From CAZTVF01 sp964616985 (GTDB lineage Bacteria; Planctomycetota; Phycisphaerae; SM23-33): 55,207 nt of DNA. Made by a program: the position numbers and the translations under genes. Shown here piece by piece: positions 17,540 through 26,001 of this stretch. Below the pieces are notes generated by a model. It was given only the letters and a program-made list of their open reading frames with translations. It was not told where the DNA came from and did no database searches. Where the stretch lies: contig CAZTVF010000022.1 of NCBI GenBank assembly GCA_964616985.1, forward strand, positions 1 to 55,207, written 5' to 3'. Every line of letters begins with the position of its first letter. Position 1 is the first letter of the stretch.

Positions 17540-18382
17540 ATGGCTGTGCTTGAAGATCTGTGCCCACGGGAAATCAACGAAGTCATCGCCGCCGCAACCG
17601 ACAAGGCCGTGCCCGTCACGGTCACCGTCCGTTCGCACGGCAAATGGGCCAACCTTCACAGCCGCGTCATCGCGCGGGAGGGGCACTACCTCTGCATCAC
17701 GCCACCGGCGGTAGGCACCGGCCATGCGGCCGAGGATGAGTCATCGCCGGCGCCCGCGGCCCCGGCCGCAGCGGCGCACGAGGCGTGCGCGATCGCGGTG
17801 GGGCAGGTGCTGGGCATCAGCCTCAAGCTCAAGCATCATAAATATGTCTTCCAGGCCGTCGCGGTCGGGGCCCGTCCCGGCGCGGCGGGCCCGTTGCTCG
17901 CCCTGGAATTCCCCGCCCGCATGCAGCGTCTCCAGCGGCGCGCGTACCTGCGATCCGACGTGCCGGCCGGCTTCATCGTCCGGGCGTCGTTCTGGCTGGG
18001 CGACCAGGCCTCCGAGCCCTGCGGCACCAGCCCCGACCGTCCCGTCTGGTCCGGCCGCATCATCAACCTCAGTGCGGGCGGCTTCCTGCTCCGCACCACG
18101 GACAACTCGGTGCGGTCGATCGAGGAGGGCGATCTCGTCGGCACGCGCGTGCTGTTCGGCGCGGGCGAAGAGGCCATCTTCGCCGACGGCCAGGTGCGGC
18201 ACATCGACCCGCAGCCCGAGCACACGGTGCTGGGCTTCCAGTTCATCGGCATGGAACAGAGCGAGCAAGGCCGCGATTCGCTTCAGGCGATCAGCCAGCA
18301 CACGGCCGAGTTCCAGCGCATCGCCTACCGCGAGGAACTGCGTCAAAACGCACTTCGCGAGGCGGGGAAAGCAACCGGTTGA
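17540..18382 (+). CDS. PilZ-domain protein, YcgR-like c-di-GMP receptor
   Basis: 280 residues. A YcgR-type amino domain (about 1-130, with a long Ala/Pro-rich loop at 63-80) leads into a PilZ domain. The two c-di-GMP-binding motifs are visible: RRAYLR (Arg134 to Arg138, the RxxxR motif) and NLSAGG (176-181, the [D/N]xSxxG motif). It is therefore probably able to bind c-di-GMP. Family members brake flagella or control surface polysaccharide and secretion; the target here is unknown. No neighbouring flagellar genes are seen. It stands alone on the plus strand. Confidence 0.88.
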   Translation: MAVLEDLCPREINEVIAAATDKAVPVTVTVRSHGKWANLHSRVIAREGHYLCITPPAVGTGHAAEDESSPAPAAPAAAAHEACAIAVGQVLGISLKLKHHKYVFQAVAVGARPGAAGPLLALEFPARMQRLQRRAYLRSDVPAGFIVRASFWLGDQASEPCGTSPDRPVWSGRIINLSAGGFLLRTTDNSVRSIEEGDLVGTRVLFGAGEEAIFADGQVRHIDPQPEHTVLGFQFIGMEQSEQGRDSLQAISQHTAEFQRIAYREELRQNALREAGKATG

Positions 18383-18506
18383 GAACCGCTGGGGCTGGCG
18401 CCGATCGGCGCTGGACACGTCATCGCCGTTGCCGCGCGGGGAGAAACAGCGCCAAAAGGCGAGCGACTTCGGTGCCGCCGGTGGTACCCGAACGCATCCC
18501 TTCCAT

Positions 18507-19265
18507 TCACCTGGGCGAGGGGCGCGTTGCGTCAACTGCGAAAGGAATAGTAGTCTGCGGAAGTAATGATTTTAACTTCTCGACGGCCACGCCCGTAACT
18601 GCCGTTTGTCGCACATCCAAGTAGGATAGCTTACTCAGTTGTGACAAACTCAATACTCCCTGGTCAGTTATGCGGGTTCCGCTAAGATCGAGCCATGTCA
18701 GACTGCCCAGAGTCGCGATAGTGGCCATACCGCCATCGGATACGCTCCTGCGGTCGTGCAGGCCAAGTTCTCGTAACGAGCGAGGGAGCATAGTCAACCC
18801 ATCATCGGTCACCTCGGCTGCATCCAGACGAATATCCTCCAAACGGGCTGCTCCCGCAATGACCGCAAGATCGGCGTCTGTCAGAGGACACGAAAGCCGT
18901 ACTGAGCGCAAGTCTCGGAGGCAGGCGATCTCGCGAAGTCGCTTCCGATCAACGGTCTCGGAACAAACCGTTACCTGCTGCAACTGCGGCAGGTTTCGGA
19001 GATCGGCAACGACGTTCTCTGGCCACCCGGTAATGCTTACCCGCGTCACATGTCTCTGTTCGTCAGATCCTTGCCAGTAAACAAATGCGCCCGCATGAGA
19101 CGTGATGCGGTCGGCCGCAATCCTCTCAGGGGATGGCGTCGATCCGGGAGCCGTGGCCGCTGCAACAGAGGTGGGCGAGACAGTCTTCCGTGAGGATGTG
19201 CCAACATCGCAGGATAGGCCCAAGATAAGCATTACTCCAAGCAGACATGTAGTGCTCTTCGGCAC
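18507..19265 (-). CDS. Leucine-rich-repeat lipoprotein
   Basis: 252 residues. The GTG at 19265 was chosen because AGGAGAG lies just before it; it gives a lipoprotein signal, VPKSTTCLLGVMLILGLS, cut before the Cys of LSC. A spacer rich in Ser, Thr and Ala follows, then about six irregular leucine-rich repeats (LRELGLHDRRSVSDGGMATI, LTWLDLSGTRITDQGVLSL) typical of planctomycete surface proteins. It is probably anchored in the envelope and used for binding. Codon use and GC are visibly lower than in its neighbours, which hints at recent acquisition or weak expression. The longer ATG start lacks a ribosome site. Confidence 0.75.
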   Translation of the reverse strand: MPKSTTCLLGVMLILGLSCDVGTSSRKTVSPTSVAAATAPGSTPSPERIAADRITSHAGAFVYWQGSDEQRHVTRVSITGWPENVVADLRNLPQLQQVTVCSETVDRKRLREIACLRDLRSVRLSCPLTDADLAVIAGAARLEDIRLDAAEVTDDGLTMLPRSLRELGLHDRRSVSDGGMATIATLGSLTWLDLSGTRITDQGVLSLSQLSKLSYLDVRQTAVTGVAVEKLKSLLPQTTIPFAVDATRPSPR

Positions 19266-19333
19266 GCTACTCTCTCCTAACCCGTGCTCGCAAACCAAGT
19301 TTTCGATCTAGGCTGTCTTACGCAGACGGGGCG

Positions 19334-21118
19334 TCACCGTCGGGCCTTCTCGGCGCGGGGGAACCAGGTGCGGCGGAGGCGTTCCATCAGGCCCAGCAGG
19401 CCCAGGCGGCGATAGGTCCGCCCGTAGCGTCGCCGGCGGCGGATGCTCTTCATGCCGCCTTTCCAGCCCGCCCACTCGCGGCGCTTCAGCTCGCCGCGCT
19501 TGATCTTCCCGCTGATGGTCTTGGGCAGTTCCTTCACGAACTCGATCGCGCGCGGATACTTGTAGGGGGCCGTGATCTTGCGGACGTGCTGCTGCAGTTC
19601 GGTGACCAGCGCCGGCGAGGGCTGATACCCGTCGGCCAGCACGATGAAGGCCTTGACGATCTCGCCGCGCAGCTCGTTGGGGCTGGCGACGACGGCCGAC
19701 TCGCGCACGGCCGGGTGCTCGATCAGCGCGTTCTCCACCTCGAAGGGGCCGATGCGGTAGCCCGAGGTGATGATCACGTCGTCGGCCCGGCTGACGAACC
19801 AGAAGTAGCCGTCGCTGTCCTTGTACGCGCGGTCGCCGGTGTAGTAGAAGTCGCCGCGGAACGATCGCGCCATCGACTCCTCGTCCCCCACGTAGCCGGC
19901 GAAGAAGCCCAGCGGGCGGTCGGGCTTGACCCGGATGGCCAGGTGCCCCTCGTTGCCCGCCGGCTGCTCGCGGCCCTCGTCGTCGAGGATCACCGCGTCG
20001 AAACCCGGCACGGGCTTACCCATCGAGCCCGGCTTGATCGGCACGCATCGGAAATTGGCCAGCATGTTCACCATCTCGGTCTGGCCGTAGCCGTCGTAGA
20101 TGTTCGAACCGGTGGCGTCCTTCCAGATGCGGATGACCTCGGGGTTCAGGGGCTCTCCGGCGCTCGTGCAGTGGCGCAGCGTGGATAGATCGTATGCCTT
20201 GAGGTTGTCGCGGACGAGGATGCGGTAGACCGTCGGCGGTGCGCAGAACGTCGTGATGCCCACCTTGCCGAACATGCTCAAGGTCTTCTGCGGCTCGAAT
20301 TTCGGGGCGGCCGAGACGAAGACCGTCGCGCCCACCGTCCACTGGCCGAAGAGGCAGCCCCAGGCCGCCTTCGCCCAGCCGGTGTCGGTGAGCGTCCAGT
20401 GGATGTCCGTCGGCTTGAGGTCGTGCCACAGCCGGGCCGTCAGCGTGTGCCCGATGCCGTACGACGCCTGCGTGTGCAGCACCATCTTGGGGTACGCCAC
20501 CGTGCCGGAGGTGAAATAGATCAGCATCGGGTCGTCGCTGCGCGTCCGCTGCCAGCCGTCGAATTCCTCCGGCTGGGTCGCCATCGCCGCGGCCAGGTCG
20601 ATCCACCCGGCGGCCGCCGGCGCGGGGGCCGAGGCGTGCGAGACGACGAACTTGTGGCGGAGGCTCTTGCACTCGCCGGCCACCGGCTCCAGCACCGCCG
20701 CCAGATCGGCTGAGGCGATGATGCCGACGGCGCCGGAGGTGTTGAACCGATAGAGCAGGTCGCGCGGGCGCGACTGGGTGGTCGTGGGGATGGGGATGAT
20801 GCCCAGCTTGATCATGGCCAGGATGACGACGTACCACTCCGGGCACCAGCCCAGCAGCATCAGTACGCGGTCGCCCTTGACCAGGCCTTCGCTGCGCAGC
20901 ACGTTGCAGAACCGGTTGATCCGCCGCCGCAGGGCCTCGAATGTGAACGAGTCGATGCGTGCCCAGTCGCTGGATGCGATCAGCAAGGCCGTGCGGGCCG
21001 CGTCCTGGCGGGCCCATTTTTCGAACACGTCGACCGTGAAGTTGAAATACTCCGGCGCCTGCAGTTTCATCTCTCGCAGGGCCGTCTCGTAGTCGGTGAA
21101 GTTGGGCGCAATACTCAT
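19334..21118 (-). CDS. AMP-forming acyl-CoA synthetase (medium-chain ACSM-like)
   Basis: 594 residues of the ANL superfamily. The ATP-binding loop is YFTSGTVAYPKMV, the aromatic adenine motif is YDGYGQTEM, the hinge region reads YTGDRAYKDSDGYFWFVSRADDVI, and the acylation lysine sits in KTISGKIKRGEL near the end. It activates a carboxylic acid to its CoA thioester through an acyl-AMP. Sequence features point to the acetyl/medium-chain group, and chain length cannot be fixed. The tail carries an unusual run of arginines (SIRRRRRYGRTYRRLG). Start ATG 21118 is preferred over one further upstream, without a strong ribosome site. Confidence 0.9.
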   Translation of the reverse strand: MSIAPNFTDYETALREMKLQAPEYFNFTVDVFEKWARQDAARTALLIASSDWARIDSFTFEALRRRINRFCNVLRSEGLVKGDRVLMLLGWCPEWYVVILAMIKLGIIPIPTTTQSRPRDLLYRFNTSGAVGIIASADLAAVLEPVAGECKSLRHKFVVSHASAPAPAAAGWIDLAAAMATQPEEFDGWQRTRSDDPMLIYFTSGTVAYPKMVLHTQASYGIGHTLTARLWHDLKPTDIHWTLTDTGWAKAAWGCLFGQWTVGATVFVSAAPKFEPQKTLSMFGKVGITTFCAPPTVYRILVRDNLKAYDLSTLRHCTSAGEPLNPEVIRIWKDATGSNIYDGYGQTEMVNMLANFRCVPIKPGSMGKPVPGFDAVILDDEGREQPAGNEGHLAIRVKPDRPLGFFAGYVGDEESMARSFRGDFYYTGDRAYKDSDGYFWFVSRADDVIITSGYRIGPFEVENALIEHPAVRESAVVASPNELRGEIVKAFIVLADGYQPSPALVTELQQHVRKITAPYKYPRAIEFVKELPKTISGKIKRGELKRREWAGWKGGMKSIRRRRRYGRTYRRLGLLGLMERLRRTWFPRAEKARR

Positions 21119-21419
21119 GTTGCCATCACACTTACGGGCCTGTCGTCCCTTCGCCTCGCAGCGAAACCACAATGAAAGTATGGGCCGGGCGCTCTTTTCG
21201 CAAGCGGGAATCCTCCGCCGGCGGCTGGGTGAGAAGAGAAGAAACGGAAAGAGAGCGGGGCCTGCCGGCAGGCAGGCTTCAAGAGGCGGCGAGGTCGCAG
21301 GACACTTTTGTCGTTTTGGTCTTTGAAGCTACGCAATTGTCGCGTCATCCGAAATCCGCTTGCTCGCGGGTTCCACTGCAAAGCTCTGGCTGATCAGCAC
21401 TAACGCTTTTGTTCGCATC
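21119..21419. other. Intergenic region upstream of the first amt promoter
   Basis: No gene is seen. There is a short palindrome CCTGCCGGCAGG at 21261-21272, related to the 20-bp palindrome at 37593-37612. This is where enhancer sites for a sigma-54 activator would be expected, but no clear inverted NtrC-type site could be picked out by eye. Confidence 0.5.
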
Positions 21420-21435
21420 TGGCACGGCCGGTGCA
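21420..21435 (+). promoter_or_regulatory. Sigma-54 promoter of amt/PII cassette 1
   Basis: TGGCAC (21420-21425), 5 bases, GTGCA (21431-21435). The consensus is TGGCAC-N5-TTGCA/T, so only one base differs and the GG and GC pairs have the required spacing. Transcription would begin near 21446, leaving a leader of about 150 bases. The second cassette has the same arrangement. Confidence 0.85.
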
Positions 21436-21599
21436 TTGTTACGGTGTGGCTAGGCAGTAGGCGTATCGGGTTTCTGATTCGTTTCGCCGGCGGCGTGGGT
21501 GATGAAGTCGACCAGCACCACGCGTCGCCTTGGCGAACCACTCGACGCCGGACTCCCAGCAGAAACCAAAGCGACCACCAGAGTTCGAAGGAGAACCTC

Positions 21600-23003
21600 A
21601 TGCGACGGTTTAGTTTCACAAGGATGATGATGCTTTGCACGGCAGCCGTTGTCTGCCTGGCCTTGATGTATGCAACGCCGGTGATGGCGGACACGGCCAC
21701 CACCGCACCGGCGGAAGCCGCCACCCAGCCCGCGGCGGCCCCGGTGGCGCTGGACAAGGGCGACACGGCCTGGCTGCTGACATCTTCGGCGCTGGTGCTG
21801 CTGATGACCGCCCCGGGCCTGGCGCTGTTCTACGGGGGCCTCGTCCGCAAGAAGAACGTGTTGAGCGTGCTCATGCAGTGCATGATGATCGCGTGCCTGG
21901 TCAGCGTGCAGTGGGTGGTGTGCGGGTACAGCCTGAGCTTCAGCCCCGGCAACAGCTTCATCGGCAGCTTCGACTGGAGCTTCCTCAACGGCGTGGATCA
22001 CGCGTCGGCCGGCGGCTACGCGGCGACCATCCCGCACCAGGCGTTCATGATCTTCCAGATGATGTTCGCCATCATCACGCCCGCCCTGATCATCGGCGCC
22101 TTCGCCGAGCGGATGCGGTTCGGACCGTTCTGCATCTTCGTGCTGCTGTGGTCGACGCTGGTGTACGACCCCGTGGCGCACTGGGTGTGGGGCGCGGGCG
22201 GCTTCCTGAGCGGCTGGGGCCGGGACTTCAGCTCCACGACCGGTTACGCACTCGATTTCGCCGGCGGCACGGTGGTGCACATCAACGCGGGCATCGCGGC
22301 CCTGGCGACGGCACTGTTCCTGGGCAAGCGCAAGGGCTACCCGATGAAGATGTCCCCGCCGCACAACCTGCCCTTCGCCGTCATCGGTGCGGGCCTGCTG
22401 TGGGTGGGCTGGTTCGGGTTCAACGCCGGCAGCGCCCTGGCCGCCGACAAGATCGCCACCAGCGCCTTCGTGGTGACGCACACAGCCACGGCCGTCGCCG
22501 GCCTGACGTGGGCTCTGATGGACTGGATTTTCAACAAGAAGCCCACGGTGCTGGGCATCATCACAGGCGCCGTCGGCGGGCTGGTTGCCGTCACGCCGGC
22601 CTCGGGCTTCGTCAACATCATCGGCGCGATGGGCATCGGCCTGGGCGCGGGCATCATCCCCTGGATCATGGTCAGCGTGGTCAAGGCCAAGCTGGGCTAT
22701 GACGATACGCTGGACGCCTTCGGCGTTCACGGCATCGGCGGCATCTGGGGCGCCATCGCCACCGGCATCTTCGCCACTGCGGGCATCAACAGCCTCGGCA
22801 GCGGCGGCTGGGACGGCAACTGGGGCCAGGTGATGATCCAGTTGAAGGCGGTCGGCTGCACGATCGGCTACTCGCTGGTCATGACGCTGATCCTGCTGAA
22901 GGTCGTGGACATGGTCTTCAAGCTCCGCGCGACGGAGCAGGAAGAGACCGTCGGCCTGGACCTGACGCAGCACAAGGAAGCGGCCTACACCACGATTGAC
23001 TAA
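21600..23003 (+). CDS. amt: Ammonium transporter, Amt family (copy 1)
   Basis: 467 residues. A signal peptide (MRRFSFTRMMMLCTAAVVCLALMYATPVMA) and an Ala/Pro linker precede eleven membrane helices. Conserved Amt features include PHQAFMIFQMMFAIITPALIIGAFAERMRF, the first pore histidine in DFAGGTVVHI, NAGSAL, and the second pore histidine in DAFGVHGIGG. It would carry ammonium into the cell as a trimer, gated by a PII protein. AAGGAGAACCTC precedes ATG 21600. The PII gene follows after 24 bases, and a sigma-54 promoter lies upstream, so expression in nitrogen shortage is likely. Confidence 0.96.
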   Translation: MRRFSFTRMMMLCTAAVVCLALMYATPVMADTATTAPAEAATQPAAAPVALDKGDTAWLLTSSALVLLMTAPGLALFYGGLVRKKNVLSVLMQCMMIACLVSVQWVVCGYSLSFSPGNSFIGSFDWSFLNGVDHASAGGYAATIPHQAFMIFQMMFAIITPALIIGAFAERMRFGPFCIFVLLWSTLVYDPVAHWVWGAGGFLSGWGRDFSSTTGYALDFAGGTVVHINAGIAALATALFLGKRKGYPMKMSPPHNLPFAVIGAGLLWVGWFGFNAGSALAADKIATSAFVVTHTATAVAGLTWALMDWIFNKKPTVLGIITGAVGGLVAVTPASGFVNIIGAMGIGLGAGIIPWIMVSVVKAKLGYDDTLDAFGVHGIGGIWGAIATGIFATAGINSLGSGGWDGNWGQVMIQLKAVGCTIGYSLVMTLILLKVVDMVFKLRATEQEETVGLDLTQHKEAAYTTID

Positions 23004-23027
23004 CCTCAGCCAACACGGAGCCAAACC

Positions 23028-23369
23028 ATGAAATACATTATCGCAATCATTCAGCCCGACCGCCTGGACGACATCCTGGCGAAGCTTGAAGAGAAAGAGA
23101 TCCACCTGGTCACCGTCTCCAACGTCATGGGCCGCGGCCGCCAGAAGGGCATCGCCGAGGTCTACCGCAGCCACAAGGAGGCGGGCAGCCTGCTGCGAAA
23201 AACCAAGCTGGAGATCGCGGTCAACGATGCCTTCGTGCAGACGACGGTGGACGCGATCCTCGGGGGTGGGCGGACCGGCAGCATCGGCGATGGCAAGATC
23301 TTCATCCTCGACCTGCCCCGCGTGATCCGCATCCGCACCGGCGAGGAAGGCCACGAGGCGATCGGATAG
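23028..23369 (+). CDS. glnK: PII nitrogen regulatory protein (copy 1)
   Basis: 113 residues, one PII domain. MKYIIAIIQPDRLDDILAKL is the usual start; GRGRQKGIAEVYRS is the T-loop, with Gln in the ATP/2-oxoglutarate site and a tyrosine where uridylylation occurs in other bacteria. RIRTGEEG near the end contributes to the ATP site. After the tyrosine the T-loop differs from enteric GlnK (SHKEAGSLLRKTK replaces the usual GAEYxVDFLPKVK), so its contacts may differ. It is paired with amt copy 1 and likely gates it. GGAG lies about 7 bases before the ATG. Copy 2 is almost identical. Confidence 0.95.
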   Translation: MKYIIAIIQPDRLDDILAKLEEKEIHLVTVSNVMGRGRQKGIAEVYRSHKEAGSLLRKTKLEIAVNDAFVQTTVDAILGGGRTGSIGDGKIFILDLPRVIRIRTGEEGHEAIG

Positions 23370-23781
23370 ACCTTACCGCAGGGCAGGCGTCTTGCCTGTC
23401 CTGGTTCGGGTGCCACGCTGAAGGCGTCGCGTTGTTTGCGACGCGCCGGCGTGCCTCGGCCGAGCATGCCGGCGCGGGTACATTGCGGCATGACACCAGA
23501 GCGAAAGGCAGGCGGGACGCCTGTCTCACGAGGAAGAAGTAAAGCGATTCGCCTGTCCGGCTGCGAGACCGTCAGTGCACTTCCCGGTGCGCGTTCTCCG
23601 GTAGTGCCTAGCCCAACTGACGGCCTCGCGGTCGGCGGGCGAATCGCTCATTTTTGTCACTCGTTCTGCGCCCGGGCTACAGATTTGTAGGCGAATGGGA
23701 CTCTCGCGGCAGGGCCATCACACTGAAAAACAGTAGGACAATTCTCGATAGCTATTCAAGTTAGGACGGCCTTTGGGCTTC
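23370..23781. other. Intergenic region between the two amt/PII cassettes, with repeat copy 2
   Basis: No gene is seen. At 23409-23497 there is a copy of the inverted repeat family that begins GGTGCCACGCTGAAGGCGTC, contains CGCGCCGGCGTGCC and GAGCATGCCGGCGCG, and ends GCGGCATGACACC. The stretch 23500-23700 shows nothing recognisable. The region just before the sigma-54 promoter is AT-richer, as expected for an enhancer-to-promoter spacer. Confidence 0.65.
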
Positions 23782-23797
23782 TGGCACGGAGTGTGCA
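23782..23797 (+). promoter_or_regulatory. Sigma-54 promoter of amt/PII cassette 2
   Basis: TGGCAC (23782-23787), 5 bases, GTGCA (23793-23797), again one mismatch from consensus. Both cassettes read CTGGCACGG before the spacer and GTGCATTG at the -12 element, so the pair looks duplicated along with the genes. The expected start is near 23808, with a leader of about 55 bases. Confidence 0.85.
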
Positions 23798-23863
23798 TTG
23801 GAAGCGGTGACGTTGGAGATGGGCTTCAGCGTCGAGGCTAGGCACAAGTGCAAGGAGAACGCG

Positions 23864-25231
23864 ATGTCGTTGCTGCGACCCAAGTCCGTCTATAGTCCTC
23901 GCTGGCTGCTGGTCGCAGCGGTGCTGCTGGCGCTGCCGGCGGCGGCGTTCGCCCAGGGCCCCTCGACATCGGCGATCAACTCCGGCGACACCGGCTGGGT
24001 GTTGACCTCGGCCGCCCTGGTTTTCCTGATGACGGCCCCGGGCTTGGCCTTGTTCTACGGCGGGCTCGTCCGCCGCAAGAACGTGCTGAGCGTATTGATG
24101 CAGTGCATGATGATCATGTTCCTGATCAGCGTGCAGTGGATCCTGTTCGGCTACAGCCTGGCGTTCGGGCCCGACAAGCACGGGCTGATCGGCGGGCTGG
24201 AGTGGTGGGGCCTCGAAGGCGTCAGCGCCGTCTCGCCCTCCGGCTACGCGGCGACCATCCCGCACCAGGCGTTCATGATCTTCCAGATGATGTTCGCGGT
24301 GATCACGCCCGCCCTGATCATCGGGGCCTTTGCCGAACGCATGCGGTTCGGCCCGTTCTGCATCTTCACGCTGCTGTGGGCGACGCTGGTGTATGACCCC
24401 GTCTGCCACTGGGTGTGGGGCGCGGGCGGCATCTTCAGCGCCCTGGGCGTCGACTTCAAGATCAACAGCTCGTCGGCCATCGACTTCGCCGGCGGCATCG
24501 TGGTGCACATCAGCGCCGGCGCCGCGGCCTTGGCCTGCGCGATCTTCCTGGGTCGGCGCAAGGGTTATCCCAACAAGATCTCCCCGCCGCACAACCTGCC
24601 CTTCGCCGTGATCGGCGCGGGCCTGCTATGGTTCGGCTGGTTCGGCTTCAACGCCGGCAGCGCCCTGGGCGCCGCCAGCGACGCCGGCAGCCAGGCCACC
24701 AGCGCCTTTGTCGTCACCCACACCGCCGGCGCCGTCGGCGGCCTGACGTGGGCGGTCATGGACTGGCTGTTCATCAAGCGGGTCACGATGCTGGGCGCCA
24801 TCACCGGCGCCGTCGCGGGCCTGGCCACCGTCACGCCCGCCTCGGGCTTCGTCAACGTCGGCGGGGCCGCCCTGATCGGCGTGGCCGCGGGCGTCGTACC
24901 CTGGCTGTTCGTGTCGCTGATCAAGCCCCGCCTGGGCTACGACGATTCGCTGGACGCCTTCGGCGTGCACGGCATCGGCGGCCTGATCGGCACGCTGATG
25001 GTGGGCTTCCTCGCCGTCATCAGCCCCATCAACGCCCGCGGCGGCGGCATGGGCCAGTTCCTCGCGCAGCTCAAGGCCTCGGGCGTGACGATCGTCTATT
25101 CCTTCGTCCTGACGCTGGTGCTGCTGAAGGTCGTCGACGTGCTGTTCAAACTCCGCGCGTGCGACCACGAGGAGACGCTGGGCCTGGACTTGTCGCAGCA
25201 CCGCGAAGCCGCCTACACCGTCATCGATTAA
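23864..25231 (+). CDS. amt: Ammonium transporter, Amt family (copy 2)
   Basis: 455 residues with a signal peptide (MSLLRPKSVYSPRWLLVAAVLLALPAAAFA) and eleven membrane helices. It shares long exact stretches with copy 1, including PHQAFMIFQMMFAVITPALIIGAFAERMRF, and has both pore histidines (DFAGGIVVHI and DAFGVHGIGG). It differs mostly in the loop after helix 3 and near the end (NARGGGMGQFLAQLKASG). AAGGAGAACGCG precedes ATG 23864, chosen over upstream in-frame ATGs that overlap the promoter. The PII gene follows after 15 bases. Confidence 0.96.
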   Translation: MSLLRPKSVYSPRWLLVAAVLLALPAAAFAQGPSTSAINSGDTGWVLTSAALVFLMTAPGLALFYGGLVRRKNVLSVLMQCMMIMFLISVQWILFGYSLAFGPDKHGLIGGLEWWGLEGVSAVSPSGYAATIPHQAFMIFQMMFAVITPALIIGAFAERMRFGPFCIFTLLWATLVYDPVCHWVWGAGGIFSALGVDFKINSSSAIDFAGGIVVHISAGAAALACAIFLGRRKGYPNKISPPHNLPFAVIGAGLLWFGWFGFNAGSALGAASDAGSQATSAFVVTHTAGAVGGLTWAVMDWLFIKRVTMLGAITGAVAGLATVTPASGFVNVGGAALIGVAAGVVPWLFVSLIKPRLGYDDSLDAFGVHGIGGLIGTLMVGFLAVISPINARGGGMGQFLAQLKASGVTIVYSFVLTLVLLKVVDVLFKLRACDHEETLGLDLSQHREAAYTVID

Positions 25232-25246
25232 CCCCGCAAGGCCAAC

Positions 25247-25588
25247 ATGAAATACATCATCGCTATCGTTCAGCCCGACCGCCTCGAAGACATCCTCCAG
25301 AAGCTGGAGGAGAAAGAGATTCACCTCGTCACGGTTTCCAATGTGATGGGGCGCGGGCGGCAGAAGGGCATCGCCGAGGTCTACCGCAGCCACAAGGAGG
25401 CCGGCAGCCTGCTGCGAAAGACCAAGCTGGAGATCGCCGTCAACGACGAGTTCGTCCAGGCGACCATCGACGCCATTCTCGAAGGCGGGCGGACCGGCAA
25501 CATCGGCGACGGCAAGATCTTCGTCCTGGACCTTCCCCGCACCGTCCGCATCCGCACCGGCGAGGAAGGGCACGACGCGATCGGATAG
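25247..25588 (+). CDS. glnK: PII nitrogen regulatory protein (copy 2)
   Basis: 113 residues. It differs from copy 1 at only about a dozen positions (for example LEDILQKLEEK and NDEFVQATIDAILEGG), and the DNA of the T-loop and following strand is nearly unchanged. Same Gln, T-loop tyrosine and RIRTGEEG. Because the pair is so similar, the two may form mixed trimers. It probably regulates Amt copy 2. No terminator hairpin with a T-run was seen after the stop. Confidence 0.95.
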   Translation: MKYIIAIVQPDRLEDILQKLEEKEIHLVTVSNVMGRGRQKGIAEVYRSHKEAGSLLRKTKLEIAVNDEFVQATIDAILEGGRTGNIGDGKIFVLDLPRTVRIRTGEEGHDAIG

Positions 25589-25618
25589 TCCAGCCGATGG
25601 CGCTTACGCCAAGTTCGG

Positions 25619-25757
25619 TATTCGAGTCTGCTTCGTATTTCGAGCTTCGTGTTTCGGATTGTCTTTGGCTTTTTCTGTATTCAAATCTGTTTCGGATTTC
25701 GAGTTTTCTTTGGCTGTTTGTTTCGTATTTCGAGCTTCGTATTTCGGATTTTCTTTG
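25619..25757. repeat. AT-rich degenerate tandem repeat
   Basis: A low-GC stretch in a GC-rich genome in which TTTCGTATTTCGAGCTTCGT and close variants such as TTTCGGATTTCGAGTTTTC recur, separated by TCTTTGGCTTTT-like spacers. Three or four imperfect units are visible. It lies 30 bases after the second PII gene. It is not coding. The remainder of the gap to 25914 shows nothing. Confidence 0.65.
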
Positions 25758-25914
25758 AATTAATGGAGCATCCCGGTCGGCCCGGATAGCCGTCGCCTGG
25801 CGGCTGTTCGGCCTGACTGGCGGGATCGCCTTGGGGCGCTCGCCAGATGTTCCTTTTCCCCGCGGCTGGGCTGGCGCTTGGGGCGTCACCCAGCCGCGAA
25901 TTATTTCATGGCTA

Positions 25915-25942
25915 TTGACATCGCCCGCCAAAGCGACACAAT
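25915..25942 (+). promoter_or_regulatory. Candidate sigma-70 promoter of the beta-propeller gene pair
   Basis: A perfect -35 box TTGACA (25915-25920), 16-base spacer, and CACAAT (25937-25942, four of six matches). It would start transcription near 25950, about 52 bases before the first gene. Found by eye only. Confidence 0.5.
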
Positions 25943-26001
25943 AGCCCGCCATTATTCGAAACCCCCGGAGTTTTCCTCCCAACGTGAGGTCCTGAGTCCC
26001 C

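Noticed and set aside
18440..18506. Possible tRNA gene because of a CCGAACGC-like stretch
   Set aside because: No cloverleaf with acceptor, D and T arms could be drawn.
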